Source: Basidiobolus heterosporus B8920 (taxonomy: Eukaryota > Basidiobolomycota > Basidiobolomycetes > Basidiobolales > Basidiobolaceae). Taken from it: DNA of 10,400 nucleotides. The notes beneath the pieces were generated by a model, which saw only the letters and a program-made list of their open reading frames with translations, made no database searches and was not told where the DNA came from. The DNA is taken from positions 1-10,400 of the forward strand of contig JNET01031153.1 in the NCBI GenBank assembly GCA_000697455.1. The letters run 5' to 3'. Shown here one piece after another: positions 1 through 7,938 of this stretch; position 1 is the first letter of the stretch; every line of letters begins with the position of its first letter. Made by a program: the position numbers and the translations under genes.

Positions 1-41
1 TTTGAGTCCCGATAAGCTATCCCATCCTCTACGTGAACACC

Positions 42-275
42 ATGAAATATATGAACTCCATTGAAGATATTATTTCGCAGTTGGACTCTAATACTGTCAC
101 CGAGAAGAGTCCACTCGACATACTACAATCTCGCATTGAAAATCAAATATCACAAGCACCTTCAAGTGATTCACTACCTGCATACCAACAGTCCGAGAAT
201 ACGGACCTACCACAGAAGTTATTATCCTTTAGCAACAACTATGAGACACCTCTTCTGGACGTCAAGTGGTTCTGA
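42..275 (+). CDS. Unrecognised small protein, or last exon of a gene entering from the left
   Basis: The ATG at 42 has a good context (an A at -3) and opens a 77-residue polar frame. The frame is also open upstream to a stop at 3–5, so it could instead be a terminal exon whose earlier exons lie outside the window. The protein is rich in Ser, Gln, Asn and Leu, starts with a probable amphipathic helix (SIEDIISQLDS), contains LPAYQQS and ends in LLDVKWF. I see no known domain, signal peptide or membrane segment. An AATAAA at 396–401 fits a transcript ending shortly after, which supports expression of this strand. The overlapping frame at 61–318 looks like a shadow. The function is unknown, and the choice between whole gene and last exon is open. 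Confidence 0.4.
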   Translation: MKYMNSIEDIISQLDSNTVTEKSPLDILQSRIENQISQAPSSDSLPAYQQSENTDLPQKLLSFSNNYETPLLDVKWF

Positions 276-395
276 ACAAGTGGCTTCCATTGAAATGAAG
301 GCAATGACTACTGGTTAATACTTTTTAACGGACGAAAGACAGGCTCTTTACTTTCCCCTTGAACCATATATCCACCAAAAGTCAATCTTTTTGTA

Positions 396-401
396 AATAA
401 A
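396..401 (+). terminator. Polyadenylation signal AATAAA after the 42–275 frame
   Basis: A canonical AATAAA lies 121 bases after the stop of the 42–275 frame, in a T- and A-rich stretch. It is the first good 3'-end signal downstream on this strand. Its use is inferred. Confidence 0.35.
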
Positions 402-458
402 ATATGTACTATATGTGCTCATTTTCACCCAACTCTCATTTGAAAAGTCTTGGCCATT

Positions 459-476
459 GTCACGGTCACGGTCACC
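459..476. repeat. Hexanucleotide repeat, three units (GTCACG)
   Basis: Two perfect units of GTCACG are followed by GTCACC. It is a short tandem repeat with no evident function, about 60 bases after the polyadenylation signal of the left-edge frame. Confidence 0.6.
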
Positions 477-1130
477 GTTGGCTTGGTTCACGAGCCATCA
501 TTCCTTCTATATACAATCGACATATACATGCACTACCTATTTCAAGGAAACGAAGTGATTCAGGTGCAGGTGGGTGAATGTCTCATCCTAATGCATTCAG
601 GATGCTTATTTTTCGAATAACATAAAGTAAATAGAAGTTCCCAGGGCGACTAATCTGAATTTGTGATCTCTTAGCGGAACGGTTCTCAGTACCGGACCCA
701 TCCATTGCCTATCTGAGCGAAATTTCATAAACATTTCACTTTCAGTTCTGACCAAGTTCCAGTCCTGATTGATGGCCGAGGACTCGAGAAATCTGAGTAC
801 CACGAGTGAGGCTTGGTGGATCATATAGACTGGAGCGGAAAATCTGACTTTGTCATGAGATTCGTAATGTTTAAAATCAGTTTATTCCGGACAACTGATT
901 CAATTAGGGTCAAGTCCATGTGACTGGTTCCAATCTGGATGGATGATGATGTTGGGGAGTTAGGTCGGTCTTCAGAAAGGGTGGTACAAGATGGCTTGGA
1001 AATGATGACTTAAATGATGGCATCTGCCTAGAAAGGTGATTTATTACAAATAATCACAAACAATCGCCTCACAACAATCGTCTCACTATTAATCGAGCGT
1101 TGATAGAGTTGTACCGCTTGGAATGGTACC

Positions 1131-1680
1131 ATGGACGCACTTGCTGGGTACACTATTAGGAACTTGAGGGCTACGCGGTTACCGACAGCAATAAGGTTAG
1201 ATAAGAGCATTCGTTTACAACTAGCGAAGTTTAGGAATATCGAACACTTTGCTCATCTGTCAAATCATGACCAGTTTAGCGTTGACGTAACTACAAGTAC
1301 ACAGTTAAAGACAGTCGGCATTACTTTTAGCTCAATCCTAGACTAAGCCGCAAGAGATTTCATGATTCCTCGCCTGGAACCGAAGGAGATAAGAATATGG
1401 CCAAAAAGAACGCCACCTATATGCCCAATTTCATTCTACCGTGATGCCGTCATGAGCACGATTCCCTAATAAGTACGTCAACACCCTATTGTATCTCTTC
1501 GGAAGAGATGAAACCTATGTTCTTGTGACTCAGCCATCTTCTATTTATTATCGAGTCTGTGCTTCAACTACTCTGTGGTGTAAAGCTAGACATGGTACGC
1601 AGTTAGAACGCTCGTTGGTTGAGATCATGGTTGATAACAACGTGCTGACTTCACTTGATCTCAATTTATCAGGGAATTGA
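1131..1680 (+). other. Open plus-strand frames, possible gene remnant
   Basis: An ATG at 1131 with strong context (ACCATGG) opens 71 residues. After its stop the same frame stays open for about 40 more codons. A second frame is then open from about 1456 to 1680 and reads RFPNKYVNTLLYLFGRDETY near its start and LTSLDLNLSGN at its end. That end is faintly reminiscent of leucine-rich repeats, but this is not enough to call a family. The open stretches follow one another on the same strand, which would fit a decayed or unusually spliced gene. Chance is equally possible. I recognise no protein here and do not assign a function. Confidence 0.18.
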
Positions 1681-2358
1681 AGGGGGTTGCAATCTAGCTA
1701 ACACTATGATTGATTTGTTGGGTACCGTTCTTGCCTCATCCTTTTAACTGAATAATTACATGTCCATGAGCCAGTGATTTATTGGTCCGCCAATCTGCTA
1801 CCTAAGTAGGTTTATTGTACATATTGCGTAGACATTGCGACGAATTCAAGCTTTGCACTTGGATGAATATGAATAATGCTTATTCCGTGGTTGGTATTCG
1901 TTTGACTACACGAAAGGATAGAAATCTGCCTGTTTGACTAGCTGGAAATTAGAAAGTTTAGGCTATGCATTGTGTTGCGTTGCTTCTCTTTCATCAACAA
2001 GTGAACTAAGGACTTTGCTATGATCAGAGAGAGGTGATACGAGTGAGATGGAACTAGAGAATATTTGAGATGTGGCTTGAGGGACGGCGAGTGTTGAATT
2101 ATATAAACGATCGCTACGAGTGGGTAACCGAAGATTCTCCTTTGTGATGAGCTAGCCATATCTGGAAGGAGCGCTGACTCATGGTTGCTTTGCTGTGTAC
2201 CATAGTGTAGATAGAAAGATAGGAATGGTATAGCCCATATCTAGCAGTAACAAGTCTCGTGGAAAATTTACAAGATGAAAGCAACTGGGAGAAGTCAAAC
2301 GATTACGGGAATATGGAATCAGCTTCATAGAACGGCTTTCTTTTGTTCTCAAGGAACG

Positions 2359-3713
2359 CTAAAATATAGTGCGATGAACGTTCTCGCCTGATGATCCGGC
2401 GCCAGACTGAGAATAGATGTGGGTGCTATGTGAGCACTCGCCGTAGGAATAGGAAGGTGGAGGAGTGGAATGATCTATGTGAATAGAGACTGTATCTTTC
2501 AAAGCCGGTTGTTGATGAGTGTCTATTGCTCCATAGGAGATGGGCTGATCATGGCTGTATGTCGAGTTACGCAAGTTTTCTCCAAATATGGACCGTCGAT
2601 AGTCTGAATTTGAATGGGTTGACATTCTGATTGATGCTAACTCCTGTTCTGTCAATGTGCTTCCAGATTCTAGAAGTAATGAGTCTCTTTCAGAGCCATA
2701 GGCTGGAGGAGGAGAAAGACTCCCTACAGAAGGAGCTAGTCCCCATTTCTTTACATTTGCCTCGATAAAGACAAACCCCATTTGACCAAAATTTACATGC
2801 AAAATGCATGGCCCATCTGCAGCAATGGTAGGGAAAAAGTTCAAGTGGGCACCTGTCACTGCGCTGCCAAGCTTGACACCATTACGAGTGAAAAAGACGG
2901 TGCCAGTTTGTGTACGATATCCACACCCGATGACATCCCCTTTATAATAAGGTACACCGTAAGGCTTTCCATCGAAAGGGTCATTGGAGTATTTGCGCCC
3001 GTTAGAGTGATACCCAACAGAGTGTCGATTGCGGCCTGTCAGGAGAAAGGTTAACTTACAAGTTCATAAAAACATGAATTCAACGTTAATGGCTAGTCAC
3101 CTGGAAAGCGCCAGGAGGGATATGGTTTTGTTGAGAGGCCAATCCCAATCCGAGTCTTTGGAATTTTTTCGAATACTTTTACTTCAAAGTAATATACTGG
3201 GTCTCTTTTAGGGAGTGGCAAATTGGTTTGCACACAATATTCTCCACCATAGAAAGAGACCTCCGTACGATCTTGAACGATGATATTGACGTCAGAGTCA
3301 GCCTCAAACTCCCAAGCTCTAACTCCTTTCTCTCTGATAAGAGAAGTTTGTTCGGGGGTTAACTCAGTAGGGACGCTACCAGGTGGGAAGGCTGCTTCAA
3401 AGGCACGGGATAGTTCAAAACTTTGACGCTCTGGTTCAGGCAAGACCTCAGAATCCATATTATCATAATCCATTTCGGTCAACAGACGGTCGGTTTCTTC
3501 ATTATCAAAGGCCAGAGATTGGGAAAGCTGAGGCAAGATGTGATATTTACAACAGAAGCCAAGTAGGATGACTATAAGGACGGCTCCAAAGGAAACAGCC
3601 GAGATGGCCCATGCTGTATACTGATCTATTGCCTCTGCTTTTTGAGGCCAATAAATCAAACAAATGATTGGCAATAGCCACCTAGATGAGGAGGTAGTAA
3701 AGCCTGTTTGCAT
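2359..3713 (-). CDS. SSH4: Ssh4/Ear1-type SPRY-domain membrane protein, Rsp5 adaptor family
   Basis: Two exons on the minus strand, 3713–3101 and 3035–2359, join across a 65-base intron (GTGACT…GACAG) to 429 residues. Residues 12–28 look like a signal peptide with a possible A-x-A cleavage site. Residues 33–55 form one membrane segment, followed by an acidic stretch. A SPRY domain spans about 131–304; its key segments are VRAWEFEA, YYFEVKV, RIGIGLS, the splice-joined PGRNRHSVGYHSNGRKYSND, GDVIGCGYRTQTGTVFFTRN and HVNFGQ. The tail carries two PPxY motifs, PPAY at 314–317 and PPSY at 397–400, which in this family bind WW domains of the Rsp5/Nedd4 ubiquitin ligase. Yeast Ssh4 and Ear1 act at endosomes and the vacuole to send membrane proteins for degradation; this role is inferred here. 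The yeast proteins are longer (over 500 residues). The symbol marks the family; orthology to Ssh4 rather than Ear1 is not decided. The start at 3713 is the first ATG before the signal segment. Confidence 0.9.
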
Positions 3714-4178
3714 TGGTATTCCAGTGAAAAAGTATAGCGGTTATGTCAGACGTTCAGGTAGTAGGGATGTAGAAAAGTTCACAGGCCAGTAAGAAAGTAA
3801 GTGGTTACTTTAGTATAAGAGGTAACGAGTAACAATAAGGTAAAAAGCAGAATTCTTAACATCTAGTTTAAGGATACACATTTACTGAAAGTATCGTAAT
3901 TCCCATTCATTTGTTCCGATGGTTACCAGAATGGTGACTGAATATAAAATTTCCTCATTCACCCCAAAAACTCTGTGAAAATCTATGGGTTTTTCATGAA
4001 CTCGCTACTTTTATTGTAGTACCTTATCAACCCTAGCTAGCCCTAACAAGATGTAGGCACATAGAGATAGACGGTAGAATGAGTAGCAAACAATAGAATA
4101 GGTAATAAGCAATAGAATAGATGATAGAGTAGACAACTAAGCTAGTAAAATAGATAGTGGAGTGGATCATCATGAGAA
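3714..4178. other. Spacer: upstream region of the SPRY gene and 3' region of the small minus-strand gene
   Basis: No gene seen. It should hold the promoter of the minus-strand SPRY gene and the transcript end of the small minus-strand gene. A minus-strand AATAAA (plus TTTATT at 4010–4015) lies 164 bases after the small gene's stop. At 4028–4047 the sequence AACCCTAGCTAGCCCTAAC has two telobox-like CCCTA cores in a partly symmetric array; its meaning is unknown. A degenerate AATAGAATAG-type repeat occupies about 4075–4160. Confidence 0.5.
4075..4160. repeat. Degenerate AATAGAATAG minisatellite
   Basis: CAATAGAATAG occurs at about 4091–4101 and again 19 bases later. It is flanked by diverged relatives (GTAGAATGAGTAG, GATAGAGTAG, AAAATAGATAG). 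It appears to be a decayed tandem repeat in the spacer after the small minus-strand gene. Confidence 0.5.
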
Positions 4179-4364
4179 TTATACGAAAGCTTTACTGAAG
4201 TGGTATGACGAGTATTCTTCAGGTTCGTCCTGGTTGTTCAACGCCTCGATGTGTTCAGTGATCTGCTCTTTGCGTTCTTGCAAGTGGATCGCTAAAGTAT
4301 CATTGGGATGATTGCTCTCGAATCGAGGATCAATTGTAGATACGATGTGTATAGGTGAGTCCAT
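4179..4364 (-). CDS. Unrecognised small acidic protein (61 residues) with a TATA box
   Basis: The ATG at 4364 opens a 61-residue frame ending in TAA. I prefer this ATG over the longer frame from 4385, which would need a TTG start. The protein has about 12 acidic and 4 basic residues. A probable helix or coiled coil runs from LAIHLQERKEQITEHIEALN to about residue 44, then an acidic DEPEE stretch and an aromatic tail (YSSYHFSKAF). There is no signal peptide or membrane segment. TATATAAATA lies 33–42 bases upstream, so the 5' leader would be very short. It is divergent from TFB2, with about 535 bases between the starts. A final GTATAA could be a weak splice donor, so the C-terminus could differ. 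The function is unknown. Confidence 0.45.
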   Translation of the reverse strand: MDSPIHIVSTIDPRFESNHPNDTLAIHLQERKEQITEHIEALNNQDEPEEYSSYHFSKAFV

Positions 4365-4396
4365 TAGAATTGACGATTGTTGCAACTACATCACAG

Positions 4397-4406
4397 TATT
4401 TATATA
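4397..4406 (-). promoter_or_regulatory. TATA box of the small minus-strand gene
   Basis: On the minus strand this reads TATATAAATA, 33–42 bases before the ATG at 4364. It is a near-ideal TATA box, and with a usual start-site offset it gives a leader of only about 10 bases. Confidence 0.45.
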
Positions 4407-4807
4407 ATCTATATTATCAGCTTTTGTATTTATGTAGCTTATATTCTCTGTTTTCATGTTTATTTAATATATGTAAGCTGCTTCGTTCGACCACTCAATA
4501 ATGGTCTGTTCGTTGTGTTGGTTTCGTCACCAAATCATCCTAATATAATAATAAACAATGTATGTCCCTTTCCACCATTCCCCGCCATTACCCACTAATC
4601 TCCACAATAATTAATTCCCGAAACCAATTACCAAAACCCTGGTTTCACTCCCATTCCCATTCTCCTGTTTGTCCTGTGCTTAGCACTATGCGATACCCCC
4701 CTTCTCTTCCCATATTCCTTAACATTTGCTCTTGTTGCTCCTTATGTGCTACTCGTATGTGCACACGATATCTTAAAATTAAATTAATCAAATTGCTTTT
4801 CACAAAA

Positions 4808-4815
4808 TCACGTGA
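4808..4815. promoter_or_regulatory. TCACGTGA, E-box-like palindrome upstream of TFB2
   Basis: A perfect 8-base palindrome with a CACGTG core, 85–92 bases before the TFB2 ATG. CACGTG is the usual target of bHLH factors such as Cbf1 in fungi. Function here is inferred from position only. Confidence 0.35.
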
Positions 4816-4872
4816 ATGCACTGGAATCACTCAAATTTAAGTGACTTTGGTATGGGCTTGCTCCTTCTTTTG

Positions 4873-4888
4873 AACCGTCAAAACGGTT
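4873..4888. promoter_or_regulatory. Short inverted repeat just before the TFB2 start
   Basis: AACCGT and ACGGTT are separated by CAAA, forming a 6-bp stem that ends 11 bases before the ATG at 4900 and is followed by a T-run. In RNA it could form a small hairpin in the leader; in DNA it could be a dimer binding site. No known factor is assigned. Confidence 0.3.
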
Positions 4889-4899
4889 TTTTTGGGAAG

Positions 4900-7122
4900 A
4901 TGCCGGGCATGACACAATTTAAGACCAATGTTTATGAATATCTAGAAACTTTACCAACTCAGACTTTCAACAGATTATTTTTGAAACCGGCCACATGTTT
5001 ATCGATTTTCAGGTTGGAATACATTTCATTGTTTATATCATGTTGAGCTATCCTCAATCTGGGCATCATATATGATCTTTTAAAAGATCACTTTAAAGGC
5101 TTTTTTCGGCACTTGAATAACTTAATCTTCACTCTCAGATTATTACCTAGTCTAGCAAAACAATTTGTTATGGCAATGTTATATGTTGAAGAGCCAATTT
5201 CCCTACAAGATTTTAATGGTTGGTGCTATACCGAAGCATCTTCGTAAGTAATCTTCAATTTTTCATCTGTGAGTTCACAACGGACTCTCCAAAAAAGTCC
5301 CATAATAACGTCCTATTTTCTTCGTGCTTGAATACTATCCATGCGTCAGAAAACAAAAAGAAAGTTTAGAAAAACTCTCAAAACTACACATTCTAACCGA
5401 GAAAGGCGGTCTACTTTATATGAGTGATACGTTTCGCGAACACTTTCGAAACGCCTTAACTGGAGGGTAAAGAAAATTGCTGTTTTACGGCTAACATGGC
5501 TACCATCAATGCCCTTACTTTGCCTTCTAACCGACCGATTTCCCTTTTCTCCGTAGTGGAAACCACCAAAGCTTTGGGTTACTTTCTGCCACTCCTGACA
5601 AACACAAAGTGGATATTCCGTTTCTAGATACATATGCAACACAACAGTGGGAGGTATTATCATACGTGTTAGCTATTCGAAACAAAACCCATGTACTACA
5701 TATTAACCGAGTTTCGTGACTTACAGGCCATTCTACATTACATGGTTGGAACATCTGATACAAAAAAACCTAGTAAAGGAGTGCTTAACCTGCTAAGAAG
5801 GTCTGGCCTCATGTCTCTAAGGTACTAGCACACGAGCTTTTCCAAGAACTATTCATAGACAAAGTCGTAATCATTATTTCAAGTGGAGACGATCCATCCA
5901 ATATGAAGATCTCCAACAAGGGTTTTCAGTTCTTACTACAAGATGTTAACACTCAAGTCTGGGCTTTTCTACTCCAGTACCTTGATATGGCGGAAGTAAA
6001 GTTCCTCATGGCATATTTCTATTGACAGTTTAATTGATTGGATTCTTTAGAAATTACAAATGGACCTGGTGGAAGTTTTGAATTTCTTTTTCCAACTTGG
6101 AAGTCTTGAATTAGGCAAGGTATAGGTGCCACTTGACCCATCTGAAGAAAAATGAAAACATCGTTTAACAATTCTCTTCGTAGGACTACTCCACCGAAAC
6201 ACTCACTCCTACGCAAGTACAGATGCTGGAGGATCTTCGAGATTATGGAATTGTATACCAACGCAAGGTCAGTGGAGATAGAGCATGACTATCGTAGTGA
6301 TCTGTACTAAGATATCACTTTAGAAAGGCTCTCGTCGGTTTTATCCCACAAGACTCGCCACATCTCTTACAGCCGGGAATGCCTCATTCAATCAAAAGAA
6401 ACCAGATCAAGAAGCGGAGGCAGGGTTCATTATTTTAGAAACGAATTACCGGATATACGCCTACACAGGTTTGTCAACGTTCTTCATCCGAACCCAACCA
6501 ATTTGAACCACTCACACGACTGCTTGATTGCTTAACTAGAGTCACCCCTCCAAATCGCCGTCTTAAACTTGTTCGTGCATCTAAAATGTCGATTCAAGAA
6601 TATGGTCACTGGTGCACTTACACGAGAAAGTGTTCGTGCTGCACTGGTGAATGGGATTACAGCTGACCAGATTATTTCATATTTGAGTTCGCATGCGCAT
6701 CCTCATATGCGTAAACAAGTCAGTTACTGGATCATGTGGTGAATCATAAGAAGGCTAATTGACTAAATCCATTCTGATTTTGAAATACCAGGTCCCACTC
6801 CTTCCCGTCACAGTTGTAGATCAAATCCGCCTTTGGGAAATGGAACGTAACCGTGTTGTCGGGACAAATGGTTAGTTAATGAATGAATCCTATTGTTCAC
6901 TGACTATGCACTAAACAGACTGTCACAGGCTATCTTTATCAGCAATTTGTCAAACAGCAGGATTATGATGTTGTGTACAAGTATGCCAACGAGATTGGCG
7001 TTGTATTGTGGGCGAATCCGCGCAAACGGTTGATGGCAGTAACATCCGATGGACATATTCAGGTAAAGGCCTATATCAAACGTCGGATGAGCAAGGGAAA
7101 TAACGGAAACGAAAATGAATAA
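4900..7122 (+). CDS. TFB2: TFIIH core subunit Tfb2 / p52 (XPB anchor)
   Basis: Twelve exons: 4900–5012, 5139–5243, 5350–5466, 5557–5653, 5727–5821, 5884–5995, 6051–6119, 6184–6267, 6324–6468, 6540–6718, 6792–6870, 6929–7122. They join in frame to 462 residues, close to human p52, and all introns are GT–AG. In this family p52 holds and stimulates the XPB/Ssl2 translocase in TFIIH, in RNA polymerase II initiation and nucleotide excision repair, in the nucleus. Family landmarks in order: [10 protein letters not shown] (29–38), [33 protein letters not shown] (about 143–153), [34 protein letters not shown] (about 217–230), [12 protein letters not shown] (ends 264), [10 protein letters not shown] (303–312), [20 protein letters not shown], and [10 protein letters not shown] (382–391). 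The C-terminal region after that should hold the XPB-binding clutch and the Tfb5/p8 contact. The ATG at 4900 gives [11 protein letters not shown] 4909 is also possible. Nothing looks broken. Confidence 0.95.
5073..5090. repeat. Perfect 18-base palindrome inside TFB2 intron 1
   Basis: TGATCTTTT followed directly by AAAAGATCA is a perfect palindrome with no loop. It lies in the middle of the longest TFB2 intron (5013–5138). It could be a protein binding site or could fold in the pre-mRNA. Confidence 0.6.
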
Positions 7123-7179
7123 GAAACATATACTCCGCTAATACTGAGTCTCCTATTGAAGCGTCTATTTAACATCATA

Positions 7180-7185
7180 AATAAA
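7180..7185 (+). terminator. Polyadenylation signal of TFB2
   Basis: AATAAA lies 58 bases after the TFB2 stop, within an A/T-rich stretch. It is the first canonical signal downstream. Confidence 0.55.
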
Positions 7186-7254
7186 TATGACTTGTAACAT
7201 AACACCTATCTGATTCCATCCCTCCAATTTACAAGAATGTCACTAATGTAATTG

Positions 7255-7272
7255 AAAAAAAATTAAAAAAAA
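7255..7272. promoter_or_regulatory. A-tract upstream of RPS13
   Basis: Two runs of eight As are broken by TT, about 115–130 bases before the RPS13 ATG. Such tracts keep nucleosomes away in promoters of highly expressed fungal genes, ribosomal protein genes among them. The role here is inferred. Confidence 0.4.
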
Positions 7273-7385
7273 TGACTGCTTATTGTTTAAAGCTATCCAT
7301 GTAGAGTCTGTTTAAAAGGGATTTTCTATAGCTCGCACTAATCCTTAAGATTTATTGCTCTTTCCTTGGTATTTAATTCTGCAAA

Positions 7386-7938
7386 ATGGGTCGTATGCAC
7401 ACTCCTGGGTATGTAATAATATTCTTTATTTTCTATGCTTCTTTTGGTTTGCCTTAACACCACCTCATTAAATACTCACCTCGTCATATATATCCCATAA
7501 TTTAGTAAAGGTATTGCTTCCTCTGCTCTTCCTTATCGTCGTACTCCTCCTTCCTGGGTGAAGGCTACCCCAGAAGAAGTATGCGAACATATCTGCAAGT
7601 TGGCTAAGAAGGGTATGACTCCATCCCAAATTGGTGTTTTACTTCGTGATTCCCACGGCATCCCTCAAGTCAGAAGTGTTACTGGTAACAAAATCCTTCG
7701 TATTTTGAAAAGTAATGGTTTGGCACCCGAGATCCCTGAAGATCTCTATCACCTTATCAAGAAGGCCGTTGCTGTTCGTAAGCATTTGGAACGTAACAGA
7801 AAAGATTGCGACTCAAAATATCGGTTGATTCTTATTGAATCTAGAATCCATAGACTTGCTCGTTACTACAAAACTGCCGGTCAATTAGCTCCCAACTGGA
7901 AGTATGAGTCATCCACAGCTTCTGCCTTGGTTGCTTAG
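7386..7938 (+). CDS. RPS13: 40S ribosomal protein S13 (uS15)
   Basis: A 23-base first exon (7386–7408, MGRMHTPG) is spliced over a 97-base intron (GTATGT…TTTAG, 7409–7505) to a second exon at 7506–7938. Together they give 151 residues, the same length as human RPS13. The protein aligns over its whole length without gaps: [80 protein letters not shown] and the C-terminus [13 protein letters not shown]. uS15 binds small-subunit rRNA and is an early assembly protein of the 40S ribosome in the nucleolus and cytoplasm. The intron near the start codon is usual for fungal ribosomal protein genes. TFB2 ends 263 bases upstream on the same strand. Position 109 is Cys where human has Lys. Confidence 0.98.

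Larger units (their letters stand above)
402..2358. other. Gene-poor stretch with no convincing gene
   Basis: Nearly 2 kb without a recognisable gene. It holds a few short open frames. One runs on the minus strand at 606–824 (72 residues, true ATG). Another is on the minus strand at 1938–2159. The plus-strand frames at 1131–1680 are listed separately. None matches a family I know. No clear chain of splice sites joins them, and I see no terminal inverted repeats, transposase motifs or reverse transcriptase motifs. Small repeats are at 459–476 (three units of GTCACG/GTCACC) and around 1060–1086 (two imperfect copies of CAATCGYCTCAC, period 14). A short hairpin at 584–604 has the arms CATCCT and AGGATG. 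Genes made of very short exons could still hide here, as TFB2 shows. Confidence 0.5.
4365..4899. other. Divergent intergenic region between the small gene and TFB2
   Basis: About 535 bases lie between two divergent starts. The part next to the small gene is AT-rich. From about 4556 to 4740 the plus strand is strongly pyrimidine-rich, with many C/T runs (for example CCCCCCTTCTCTTCCC), which suits a promoter or 5' leader. Open frames on both strands here lack recognisable protein features and use non-ATG starts or low-complexity composition. An E-box and a small hairpin before TFB2 are listed separately. Confidence 0.5.

Noticed and set aside
402-2358. Possible transposon or viral relic
   Set aside because: No terminal repeats, target-site duplication, transposase or reverse transcriptase motifs could be seen.
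2782-3571. Plus-strand open frames at 2782–3054, 3029–3211 and 3383–3571
   Set aside because: They lie antisense to the coding exons of the SPRY gene, whose frame shows clear family motifs; they are shadows.
4377-4840. Plus-strand frames at 4377–4598 and 4562–4840 and a minus-strand frame at 4645–4830
   Set aside because: They reflect AT-rich or pyrimidine-rich composition; the minus-strand one needs a GTG start.
5346-6261. Minus-strand open frames at 5346–5663, 5527–5763 and 6019–6261
   Set aside because: They cross several TFB2 exons and introns on the opposite strand and show no protein features of their own.
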